The notes below the pieces were generated by a model. That model did not search any database and was not told where the DNA came from. It saw nothing but the letters and a program-made list of their open reading frames with translations. A DNA stretch of 6,635 nt, from the NCBI GenBank assembly GCA_029939035.1, contig JAOZTS010000062.1, forward strand, positions 1 through 6,635. The letters are read 5' to 3'. The translations under genes were made by a program, and so were the position numbers. Positions 1 to 6,228 of the stretch are shown piece after piece (within the stretch, counting starts at the first letter, position 1; every line of letters begins with the position of its first letter). The DNA is from Candidatus Altimarinota bacterium. Lineage in GTDB: Bacteria > Patescibacteriota > Gracilibacteria > UBA1369 > LOWO2-01-FULL-3.

Positions 1-998
1 TGAAGGATCGATTGCTGGGATTTGGGGAAAGGATGAGTAGCAGTATTTTGGCTGCGTTGTTGGCTAAAAGGGGACTTGAATCGGTGGCTCTTGACGCATT
101 TGAGTTTATTTTTACTGATAACAATTTCGGGGAAGCAAAAATTGACTTTGAGAAAAGCAATGAAGCTATTGTTGAAAAGGTTGGGCAGCTAATGGAACGT
201 GGCGTTGTGCCTGTTGTCACCGGATTCATTGGGCAATCTGAAAGTGGACACTATTCTACGCTTGGACGGGGAGGAAGTGACTATACCGGTGCGATTTTGG
301 CCGCTGCTCTTGAAGCAAGCGAGCTTCGAATTTGGACTGATGTGGATGGCATTTTCAACACTGACCCCAAACTTGTTTCAGAGGCACAAGTTTTGCCAAA
401 CCTTTCTTTTAATGAAGCTGGAGAGCTCGCTTATTTTGGAGCTAAAGTTTTGCATCCAAAAACTATTAAACCTGCTGTTGCTCAGGACATTCCTGTGAAA
501 ATCTTGAACACCTTTAACCCGAGTGCTCCTGGGACTTTGATCACAAATGAAGAGAGTGAATCCTTGAAATCCGTAACTTATAAAAAAGGTATTAGCATTA
601 TCAATATTTGTTCCGCCGGAATGCTTGATGCTCATGGATTTTTGTCGCGAATTTTTGAGATTTTTGCAAGGCATGAAGTTTCTGTAGATGTGGTTTCCAC
701 CTCTGAGGTGAGCGTTTCTTTGACTATCGACAATGGTGTTCCAGAAGCAGTTTTGCAAAACTTGAAAGAGTTTTCTGCCGTTCAGATCCATAAAGATATG
801 GCGATAGTTTGCCTGGTTGGAAATGGTATTCGAAGTGATAAAGGGGTTTTGGGAATGTTGTTTTCAGCTCTTGACGATCATGTTGTGAGTATGGTTTCTC
901 AGGGAGCTTCGCAGAGAAATATAACTTTTCTGGTTCAGGAAAGTGACGTGGCTGATGTAACAAAAAAAGTATTTGATAATTTTTTTAGACATGAATAA
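1..998 (+). CDS. lysC: Aspartate kinase, monofunctional, C-terminal ACT domains (5' partial)
   Basis: Catalyses ATP-dependent phosphorylation of L-aspartate, the entry step to lysine/DAP, in the cytoplasm. The reading frame is open from the left edge (first full codon at base 3), so the N-terminus is outside the window. About 331 codons are visible. E. coli LysC has 449 residues, so roughly 110-120 residues are missing. Kinase motifs appear in the family order: GERMSS near base 25, VTGFIG near 220, GRGGSDYTGA near 265 and WTDVDGIFNTDP near 335. Two ACT domains follow, about 585-730 and 795-985. The first contains GMLDAHGFLSRIF and TSEVSVSLTID, which closely resemble the lysine-binding ACT region of E. 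coli LysC, so lysine feedback inhibition is likely (inference). No dehydrogenase domain follows, so this is not a ThrA/MetL fusion. The stop TAA overlaps the asd start by 8 nt. Any upstream riboswitch or promoter is out of view. Confidence 0.96.
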   Translation, partial: KDRLLGFGERMSSSILAALLAKRGLESVALDAFEFIFTDNNFGEAKIDFEKSNEAIVEKVGQLMERGVVPVVTGFIGQSESGHYSTLGRGGSDYTGAILAAALEASELRIWTDVDGIFNTDPKLVSEAQVLPNLSFNEAGELAYFGAKVLHPKTIKPAVAQDIPVKILNTFNPSAPGTLITNEESESLKSVTYKKGISIINICSAGMLDAHGFLSRIFEIFARHEVSVDVVSTSEVSVSLTIDNGVPEAVLQNLKEFSAVQIHKDMAIVCLVGNGIRSDKGVLGMLFSALDDHVVSMVSQGASQRNITFLVQESDVADVTKKVFDNFFRHE

Positions 999-1986
999 AG
1001 TTGTAATAGTTGGGGCTACGGGGGCAGTTGGTCAGGAAATGATCAGGTGTCTTTACGAATTGGATTATCCGGTTGAAAGCCTTCGGCTAGTTGCCTCTGA
1101 GAGGTCGGCCGGAAAAAGTGCCGAGACTAAATTTGGAAGCATTGAGATTGAACTAATATCTGAAAAGGTTTTTGAGGAAAGCGATGTTGCCCTGTTTTCG
1201 GCTGGTAGTTCGCTGAGTCGGGAATGGAAAGAGCGGGTTGTTTCTGCCAGTTGTTTGATGATCGACAATTCCTCTGCATTTAGAAATGTGGGTGATGTGC
1301 CTCTTGTAGTTCCTGAAATAAATCCGGGGGCTGCAAGTGGTCATCGAGGAGTTATTGCTAATCCAAATTGTACAACTTCGATTGCGGCTGTCGCCCTTTG
1401 GCCTCTGCATCGTGAGTTTGGGTTGCGACGAGTGATTGTATCTACTTATCAGGCGACTTCTGGGGCTGGTGCTGCCGGAATGCAGGAGTTGATTGATCAG
1501 ACCGGAGAGGTGATGAATGGGGGCAAATCTGAGCCTAAGGCTTTTGCACATCAAATTGCTTTTAATGTTATTCCTCACATCGATGCTTTTCAGGAAAATG
1601 GATACACCAAAGAAGAGATGAAAGTGACGTGGGAAACTCGGAAAATTTTTGGTGATCCGGATTTGCAGATTTCGTGTACTGCGGTGAGGATTCCGACTTT
1701 GCGGGCGCATAGTGAGTCTATTGTTATAGAAACAGATAAAGAGGTTGCGCCCGAAAAAGCACGTCAGATTTTGGCTGAAGCTCCTGGAGTTGAGGTCGTG
1801 GATGAGATCTCCGAAAATGTTTATCCGATGCCGGTTAACGCTTCTGGCAAATTTGCTGTTGAAGTTGGAAGAATTCGACAAAACTTGGTTTTTGGAAACA
1901 ATGGATTAGAATTTTTTATATCTGGGGACCAATTATTAAAAGGTGCAGCTTTGAATGCTGTGCAAATTGCAAAATTATTTATTTAA
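991..1986 (+). CDS. asd: Aspartate-semialdehyde dehydrogenase
   Basis: NADPH-dependent reduction of aspartyl phosphate to L-aspartate 4-semialdehyde, the second step of the pathway. The protein has 331 residues, normal for the family. The nucleotide-binding loop GATGAVG lies at residues 8-14. The catalytic cysteine is C127 in NPNCTT, followed by Q154 in STYQATSGAG and the substrate/catalytic segment RIPTLRAHSES (H240). FNVIPHIDAF and the spacing are typical of the Gram-positive/Bacillus-type branch rather than the E. coli type. I chose ATG 991 because the nucleotide-binding strand begins directly after it (MNKVVIVGATG). The in-frame TTG at 973 would add six residues unlike the family. The gene overlaps the end of lysC by 8 nt, and its upstream region is T/A-rich without an SD sequence, so translational coupling or SD-independent initiation is likely. 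No key residue appears lost. Confidence 0.97.
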   Translation: MNKVVIVGATGAVGQEMIRCLYELDYPVESLRLVASERSAGKSAETKFGSIEIELISEKVFEESDVALFSAGSSLSREWKERVVSASCLMIDNSSAFRNVGDVPLVVPEINPGAASGHRGVIANPNCTTSIAAVALWPLHREFGLRRVIVSTYQATSGAGAAGMQELIDQTGEVMNGGKSEPKAFAHQIAFNVIPHIDAFQENGYTKEEMKVTWETRKIFGDPDLQISCTAVRIPTLRAHSESIVIETDKEVAPEKARQILAEAPGVEVVDEISENVYPMPVNASGKFAVEVGRIRQNLVFGNNGLEFFISGDQLLKGAALNAVQIAKLFI

Positions 1987-1999
1987 CCAAAATATTATG
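1984..1999 (+). promoter_or_regulatory. SD-less translation start region of dapB
   Basis: The asd stop TAA is followed by CCAAAATATT and then the dapB ATG. No purine-rich SD-like sequence is present in the 20 bases before the start. The spacer closely resembles the one before dapA. It decides the dapB start, because the alternative upstream start would lie inside asd. Confidence 0.5.
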
Positions 2000-2710
2000 A
2001 AAATTGCATTGTTTGGATATGGGGGAATGGGACAAGTTGTGAAACGGCTCGCGGAAGAGCGTGGCCATGAAGTTCCGTTCATTATTGATCCGAGTAAAAG
2101 TAATGATGGCGACCTTGGAGGTGTGGATGTTGCTATTGATTTCTCGCTTCCTGATGCGGTTATGGAGAATGCTCGCAAATGTACTGATGCGGGCGTGGAT
2201 CTCGTTGTTGGGACAACTGGGTGGTATGAACGACTCGATGAACTTCGGGAGATTGTTGGGAATGAGATTGGATGTCTTTGGTCTTCCAACTTTTCTATTG
2301 GAGTGAATTTGTATTTCAAAATAGTGGAAGAAGCGGCTCGACTGATGAACGACTTCGACGAATACGATGTTTGGGGGCAAGAAATTCATCATACTGGAAA
2401 GGCTGATTCTCCTTCTGGGACTGCCAAAAGTCTTGAAAAGATTTTACTTGAGCGTCTTGATCGAAAGGACGCTGTCGTAGAAGACAAGCTTGATCGCCGA
2501 CGTGAAGATAATGAAATCCATTTTTCTTCTGTTCGCGGAGGCCCGGTGAATTTCAAACATGAAATCGGTTTTGATTCGGCGGCTGACACAATTACTGTGT
2601 CTCATTCTGCTCGAAATAGAGACGGATATGCCTTGGGGGCGGTTCAGGCGGCTGAATGGCTTCATGGGAAAAAAGGAATGTACGAAATGTCTGATTTTTT
2701 AAATTTATAA
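1997..2710 (+). CDS. dapB: 4-hydroxy-tetrahydrodipicolinate reductase
   Basis: Reduces the DapA product to tetrahydrodipicolinate with NAD(P)H. The protein has 237 residues, slightly shorter than E. coli DapB (273). The N-terminal Rossmann loop is GYGGMG (residues 7-12), with GTTG at 72-75 and FSIGVN at 99-104. The signature of the catalytic domain is present as EIHHTGKADSPSGTA: catalytic H131/H132, K135 and the substrate-binding PSGT at 139-142. The C-terminal part has SVRGG and the GYALGAVQAAEWL helix, as in the family. I chose ATG 1997 because MKIALFGYGGMG begins the Rossmann strand. The in-frame start at 1955 lies inside asd and would add a 14-residue tail that matches nothing. The start has no SD and follows the asd stop by 10 nt. 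Placing dapB before dapA reverses pathway order, which is unremarkable. Confidence 0.96.
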   Translation: MKIALFGYGGMGQVVKRLAEERGHEVPFIIDPSKSNDGDLGGVDVAIDFSLPDAVMENARKCTDAGVDLVVGTTGWYERLDELREIVGNEIGCLWSSNFSIGVNLYFKIVEEAARLMNDFDEYDVWGQEIHHTGKADSPSGTAKSLEKILLERLDRKDAVVEDKLDRRREDNEIHFSSVRGGPVNFKHEIGFDSAADTITVSHSARNRDGYALGAVQAAEWLHGKKGMYEMSDFLNL

Positions 2711-2726
2711 ACCCAAAATTATTATG
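2708..2726 (+). promoter_or_regulatory. SD-less translation start region of dapA
   Basis: The dapB stop TAA is followed by ACCCAAAATTATT and then ATGAA. There is no SD-like sequence. The spacer is a near copy of the asd-dapB spacer, with the same order of CC, A-run, TATT and ATGA. Confidence 0.5.
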
Positions 2727-3611
2727 AATAGAAGAAAATATGCAGGAACGTGGACGGCTTTGATTACACCTTTTGCTGCTGATGGCAGCTTGGATGAAGA
2801 GGCGTTGCGGGGGCTGGTGCGTCGACAAGTCGAAAATGGAGTTACAGGGATTTTGCCTGTTGGAACAACTGGTGAATCTCCAACTACTGATGCGCACAAA
2901 GAGGATCCTCGAATTTTTGAGATTTGTGTAGAAGAGGCGGCTGGCCGGGTCATGGTAATGGCCGGGACCGGTAGTAATTGTACTCGAGAAGCTGTTGAAC
3001 ACACCAAATATGCAAAAGAGGCAGGAGCTGATTGTTGTCTCGTGGTTTGTCCTTATTACAACAAACCTACTCAGGAAGGGCTGAAACAGCACTTCCTTGA
3101 GATTGCAAAAGTGGGATTGCCGATCTGTGTTTACAATATCAAAGGGCGGACTGCTGTGAATATGAGCACAGATACTTTGATGGAATTGGCGGAGCACGAG
3201 CTGATTGTTGCGGTAAAAGAGGCGAGTGGGGACCTGGAGCAAATGCGAGAGGTTGTCGATAGGCGACCAGACGATTTCACGGTTTTGAGCGGCGATGATG
3301 GCCTTACACTTGATTTGATTCGGATGGGCGGCGACGGTGTTGTGTCTGTGACATCTAATCTCGTTCCAGATCAAATGAATGAGATGGTAGAGAGTGCGCT
3401 TTCCGGGGAAATGGACCGGGCGTCGGAGATTGGGTCGGAGTTGTCGGATATGTTTGGGAAATTGTTTGTCGAGACGAATCCTATTCCGGTTAAATATTGT
3501 GCTTCGAGGATGGGGCTTTGCGATCTGAAGTATCGGTTGCCGATGTGTGAGCCTGGAGATGAGGCACGAGTGGTTTTGGATGAAATGTTATCTAACTATA
3601 ATTTAGTATGA
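2724..3611 (+). CDS. dapA: 4-hydroxy-tetrahydrodipicolinate synthase
   Basis: Class I aldolase-type lyase condensing pyruvate with aspartate semialdehyde, the committed step to DAP and lysine. The protein has 295 residues, typical of the (beta/alpha)8 DHDPS family. Visible active-site elements are GTTGES (residues 47-52, including the Thr of the catalytic triad), CPYYNKPTQEG (Tyr 111/112), Y137 in VYNIKGRT, R142 of the same motif, and the Schiff-base lysine K165 in VAVKEASGD. SGDD near residue 209 and FVETNPIPVKY near the C-terminus are also family hallmarks and help separate it from N-acetylneuraminate lyase. One oddity is a Lys (K140) in YNIKGRT where most members have YNVPGRT. The start ATG is 13 nt after dapB, with an A/T-rich leader and no SD. 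The last four bases, ATGA, overlap the start of lysA. Context and motifs agree on the assignment. Confidence 0.97.
   Translation: MNRRKYAGTWTALITPFAADGSLDEEALRGLVRRQVENGVTGILPVGTTGESPTTDAHKEDPRIFEICVEEAAGRVMVMAGTGSNCTREAVEHTKYAKEAGADCCLVVCPYYNKPTQEGLKQHFLEIAKVGLPICVYNIKGRTAVNMSTDTLMELAEHELIVAVKEASGDLEQMREVVDRRPDDFTVLSGDDGLTLDLIRMGGDGVVSVTSNLVPDQMNEMVESALSGEMDRASEIGSELSDMFGKLFVETNPIPVKYCASRMGLCDLKYRLPMCEPGDEARVVLDEMLSNYNLV
3575..3602 (+). promoter_or_regulatory. Possible internal promoter for lysA (perfect -10)
   Basis: TATAAT at 3597-3602 matches the sigma70 -10 consensus exactly and ends 5 nt before the lysA ATG. A transcript from it would start at or next to the initiation codon. The -35 region is weak (TTTGGA at 3575-3580 with a 16-nt spacer). 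The sequence also encodes the last codons of dapA, so in an A/T-rich gene end it may be chance. Confidence 0.25.
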
Positions 3612-4843
3612 ATGAAGAAGTTATTTATTATCCTAAGGAGGCCGTAGGGAGGGCTGTCGAGCAGTTTGAGACGCCATTTTTCCTTTATTCGGAGGAGCGG
3701 CTGAGGGAGAATTGTCGGAGAATGAAGAGTGCTTTCGAGAAGCATTTTCCGGATGTTTGGCCGTTGTTTGCTGTGAAGGCAAATCCGAATCCAGATTTTT
3801 TGAGAATTATTATGGACGAAGGTTTTGATTTTGATTGTTCGAGTCCATCAGAATGTTTTTTGGCTGAAAAACTGGAAGCGAAAGGCATGTATACAGGAAA
3901 TTACACCCCTGCTGATGAACTCAAATATGCTGCTGAGAGAAATATGATTTTGAATTTGGATGATGCAAGTATGCTTCCTTTTTTGGAAGAAATTGGTGTT
4001 CCTGAGATTTTATCTTTTAGAATTAATCCAGGAATCGGTGGAGGTGAGAGAGAGAGTTTTGTATTTGCCGGGCCTGACGCAAAATACGGGGTCCCATTTG
4101 AAAAAGCGGCTGAAGCTTACAAGAAAGCTGCTGAATTGGGTGTAAAACGTTTTGGAATTCATATGATGACCGGAACAAATATCCCAATCAGTGAAAAAGA
4201 ATACTTTGCCCAGATTACCAAAAAACTATTTGAAATTGTTGCGGAGGTGAAACGTGAAGCAGGTGTGAAAATTGAATTAATGAATATCGGCGGTGGATTT
4301 GGTGTTCCTTACAAACCTGAAGAAAAAAGTTTGGACATCGAAGAATTGGCGGCATCTGTTCGTGAAAGTTTTGATACACAATGTGAAAAACACGGATTGA
4401 AAGAACCGCGCTTGATGATAGAGCCGGGTCGATTTATTTCGGCTGATGCGGGGTGGCGGGTTGGCAAAGTCCTTGTTATCAAAGACAGTTACAAAAAATT
4501 CGTGGGAATTGATGCAAGCAGCAATGATATGCCGCGCCCATCTATTTATGGAGCTTATCATCATGCGTCAGTCATGAATGATGCTAGCGAGCAAGAACCT
4601 GTCTCCATTGTGGGACAAATTTGTGAAAACAATGATCAATTTGCTCGTGATAGGATGCTACCTGTTTGCGACATTGGTGATGTCGTTGTGATCCATAACT
4701 GTGGAGGTCACGCTCGGGCTATGGGCCACAATTACAATGGCAGACTGCGACACGCCGAATACCTTCTCGAGCAGAATGGCTCTATCAGGCAGATTCGTCA
4801 GGCCCAAAATATTGAAGATTTATTTAAAACAACTAAATTATGA
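3608..4843 (+). CDS. lysA: Diaminopimelate decarboxylase, divergent active-site subtype
   Basis: PLP-dependent fold-type III decarboxylase converting meso-DAP to L-lysine, the last step. The protein has 411 residues, normal length. The alanine-racemase-like barrel carries the PLP lysine K57 in FAVKANPNP, the glycine loop NIGGGFG (227-232) and EPGR (272-275). The C-terminal beta domain holds the catalytic Cys in CENND (C339) and Y376 in GHNYNGRLR. Two motifs depart from the common form. The usual HxHIGS reads HMMTGT (185-190), so the PLP-stacking His aligns with M187. The usual GAY before the final YN motif reads GGH (366-368). I recall similar HMMTG-type proteins being annotated as LysA, but this is from memory. 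Operon position strongly supports DAP decarboxylase over ornithine, arginine or carboxynorspermidine decarboxylase. The start overlaps dapA by ATGA and has no SD. Confidence 0.92.
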   Translation: MNEEVIYYPKEAVGRAVEQFETPFFLYSEERLRENCRRMKSAFEKHFPDVWPLFAVKANPNPDFLRIIMDEGFDFDCSSPSECFLAEKLEAKGMYTGNYTPADELKYAAERNMILNLDDASMLPFLEEIGVPEILSFRINPGIGGGERESFVFAGPDAKYGVPFEKAAEAYKKAAELGVKRFGIHMMTGTNIPISEKEYFAQITKKLFEIVAEVKREAGVKIELMNIGGGFGVPYKPEEKSLDIEELAASVRESFDTQCEKHGLKEPRLMIEPGRFISADAGWRVGKVLVIKDSYKKFVGIDASSNDMPRPSIYGAYHHASVMNDASEQEPVSIVGQICENNDQFARDRMLPVCDIGDVVVIHNCGGHARAMGHNYNGRLRHAEYLLEQNGSIRQIRQAQNIEDLFKTTKL

Positions 4844-6036
4844 ACATTGAACCATCAAACAAATTAAAAGATTTACCACCATATGCTTTTGCGGAAATAG
4901 ATAAAAAGGTCTCTGAATTGAAGGAAGCTTTTGGGCGAGGGGAGGCGAGCGCTCCTATTGATTTTGGGGTAGGAGATCCTTCCGAGCCGACCCCAGATTT
5001 TGTAATAGAAGGGCTGTGTGATGCTGGGAAAAAGCATGCTAGTAGTGGTTATCCGAGCTATGTTGGGAGTGGTGAATTTCGAAAAGTTTGTGCCGAATAT
5101 ATGGAACGTCGTTTCGGAATCGAACTCGATCCTGAACGAGAGATTTGTTCTAGCATTGGATCGAAGGAAGCTGTTTTCAATTTTCCTCAGGGCTTTATAA
5201 ATCGAGGAAACATCGTGATCTGCCCTTCACCCGGTTATCCACCTTATAAAACAGGTACAGCTTTTGCTGATGGAGAGCCGTATTTCACACCATTACTGGA
5301 AGAAAATAATTTCTTGGTGGACTTTGATTCTATTCCGGAAGAAATTTGTGAACGGGCAAAAATTCTTTGGATAAATTACCCAAATTCACCGACTGGGGCC
5401 GTTGCTGACAGAGCTTATTATGAAAAATTGATCGAGTGGGCTCATAAATGGGAAATTATTATCGCAGCCGATGAAGGATGCTATATAGATATTTATTTTG
5501 AAGAAAAACCTTTGTCCATCCTCGAAGTTTCACGCGAGGGCATTGTTGTCTTTTATTCAACGAGTAAAAGAAACAATATGACTGGATATCGGGCCGGGTT
5601 TGTATGTGGGGATGAACGTGTGATCGAGATTTACAAAAAACTGAAAACAAATATTGATTCGGGAGTGCCATCGATTGTCCAAGAAGCGGCAATGATAGCT
5701 CTCAAGGATGATGATCATGCGCAGCACATGCGCGAACTGTACAGCGAAAAACGTGATATTTTGGCTAGAGGTCTGAAAAATATTGGTCTTGAAGTTCGTG
5801 TACCGGAGGCTACTTTTTATGTGTGGCTTCGAGTTCCTGATGGAATGAGCGATGTGGAGTTTGCTGAAAAACTACTCAGTCCTGAGATCGCGATTGTGGT
5901 CACCCCCGGAAGTGCTATTTCAGATGAATGTGAAGGAGGCGTAAATCCTGGAGCAGGGTATGTGCGTTTTGCGTTGATGCCAACTTTGGAGGAGATGCAT
6001 GAGGCAGTGGAAAGATTGAAAAAGTTTTCGGCTTAG
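4840..6036 (+). CDS. Class I/II PLP aminotransferase, DapC/DapL-type (DAP pathway)
   Basis: Fold-type I aminotransferase of 398 residues. It probably transfers an amino group from glutamate either to N-succinyl-2-amino-6-oxopimelate (DapC) or directly to tetrahydrodipicolinate (DapL). The N-terminal DFGVGDPSEPTP (41-52) is the usual substrate-loop motif. Others are GYPSYVGSGEFRK (70-82), the phosphate-binding GSKE (107-110), P-G-Y (131-133), the PLP lysine K243 in TSKRNNMTGYRAGF, R251, and the carboxylate-binding R376 in YVRFAL. The SKRxNxxGYRAGF pattern resembles actinobacterial-type DapC. Two positions are unusual: SPTG (183-186) instead of NPTG, and DEGCY (211-215), with one residue more than the common DExY. 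It is the last gene of the operon, overlapping lysA by ATGA. No dapD or dapE is visible, so substrate choice is open and I give no gene symbol. The aminotransferase family is certain; the exact reaction is not. Confidence 0.85.
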   Translation: MNIEPSNKLKDLPPYAFAEIDKKVSELKEAFGRGEASAPIDFGVGDPSEPTPDFVIEGLCDAGKKHASSGYPSYVGSGEFRKVCAEYMERRFGIELDPEREICSSIGSKEAVFNFPQGFINRGNIVICPSPGYPPYKTGTAFADGEPYFTPLLEENNFLVDFDSIPEEICERAKILWINYPNSPTGAVADRAYYEKLIEWAHKWEIIIAADEGCYIDIYFEEKPLSILEVSREGIVVFYSTSKRNNMTGYRAGFVCGDERVIEIYKKLKTNIDSGVPSIVQEAAMIALKDDDHAQHMRELYSEKRDILARGLKNIGLEVRVPEATFYVWLRVPDGMSDVEFAEKLLSPEIAIVVTPGSAISDECEGGVNPGAGYVRFALMPTLEEMHEAVERLKKFSA

Positions 6037-6053
6037 ATAAGCAGAAAATTGCG

Positions 6054-6088
6054 AAAAACTGTCCCCGGGGACAGTTTTTGCTGTTTTT
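6054..6088 (+). terminator. Intrinsic terminator of the lysine operon
   Basis: A perfect 26-nt palindrome spans 6054-6079: five A, then CTGTCCCC, then GGGGACAG, then five T. As RNA it can form an 11-bp stem with a CCGG loop. It sits 17 nt after the aminotransferase stop. The T-run, and a second T-run at 6084-6088, give the expected U-tract. Because it is a perfect palindrome with A and T runs on both sides, it could also stop transcription from the opposite direction. Confidence 0.85.
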
Positions 6089-6118
6089 CGGCTTCAACTA
6101 GCGGCTTTGTTTTTGATT

Positions 6119-6132
6119 TCTCCCCGGGGAGA
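6119..6132. repeat. Second palindrome with CCCCGGGG core
   Basis: TCTCCCCGGGGAGA is a perfect 14-nt palindrome sharing its 8-nt core with the terminator palindrome, whose centre lies 59 nt upstream. T-rich sequence precedes it and no T-run follows, so it does not look like a working plus-strand terminator. It may be a decayed terminator copy, a REP-like element or a protein-binding site. Confidence 0.6.
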
Positions 6133-6164
6133 GATTATTCAATACTTTTCTGTTCTGTGAAGGA

Positions 6165-6178
6165 GCGATTTGAATCGC
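6165..6178. repeat. Short inverted repeat 1 upstream of oxidoreductase gene
   Basis: GCGATT and AATCGC are separated by two bases, a perfect 6-2-6 dyad. The loop is too small for a stable RNA hairpin at full stem length, so a dimeric protein-binding site is the more natural reading. Nothing identifies the protein. Confidence 0.4.
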
Positions 6179-6209
6179 AAAACCTTATTATTAACTCCAT
6201 GCAATAAAA

Positions 6210-6221
6210 ACAGAAATCTGT
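6210..6221. repeat. Short inverted repeat 2
   Basis: ACAGA and TCTGT flank two A bases, a 5-2-5 dyad. It lies between the first and third dyads, about 30 nt upstream of the candidate -35 box. Alone it could be chance; its place in a series of three is what makes it notable. Confidence 0.3.
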
Positions 6222-6228
6222 AAAGCGT

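Larger units (their letters stand above)
6025..6132 (+). repeat. Degenerate ~60-nt tandem duplication spanning operon end
   Basis: TTTTCGGCTT occurs at 6025-6034 (within the last codons of the aminotransferase gene) and again at 6085-6094. Each copy is followed, 35 and 34 nt from its first base, by a palindrome with a CCCCGGGG core (6060-6073 and 6119-6132). The sequence between them is only weakly similar. The constant offset suggests an old tandem duplication of the gene end plus terminator, although only the ends of the unit are clearly shared. Confidence 0.45.

Noticed and set aside
973..990. Upstream TTG start for asd adding six residues
   Set aside because: The family N-terminus begins at MNKVVIVGATG, so the ATG at 991 fits better.
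1153..1881. Long antisense open frame (242 codons) opposite asd
   Set aside because: It lies wholly within a certain gene. Its product is Ser/Arg/Asn-rich without recognisable motifs, and the strand bias explains its openness.
1955..1996. Upstream start for dapB inside asd
   Set aside because: The extra 14 residues are out-of-frame asd sequence and precede the Rossmann strand that starts at ATG 1997.
2592..3374. Long antisense open frame (260 codons) opposite dapB and dapA
   Set aside because: It spans two real genes on the other strand. The product is His/Ser/Asn-rich and low in coherence, so it is a shadow frame.
3608..4843. Possible reassignment of TGA to glycine (Gracilibacteria/SR1 code)
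   Set aside because: TGA ends both dapA (3609-3611) and lysA (4841-4843) at the expected family lengths, each overlapping the next gene's start. No in-frame TGA occurs inside any gene.
6157..6223. Two tiny frames in the intergenic region: GTG 6157 (16 codons) and TTG 6170 (17 codons, with AAGGAG at 6160-6165)
   Set aside because: They are very short and use rare starts. No promoter is visible before them, and the real genes here do not use SD sequences. A leader peptide cannot be excluded but is not supported.
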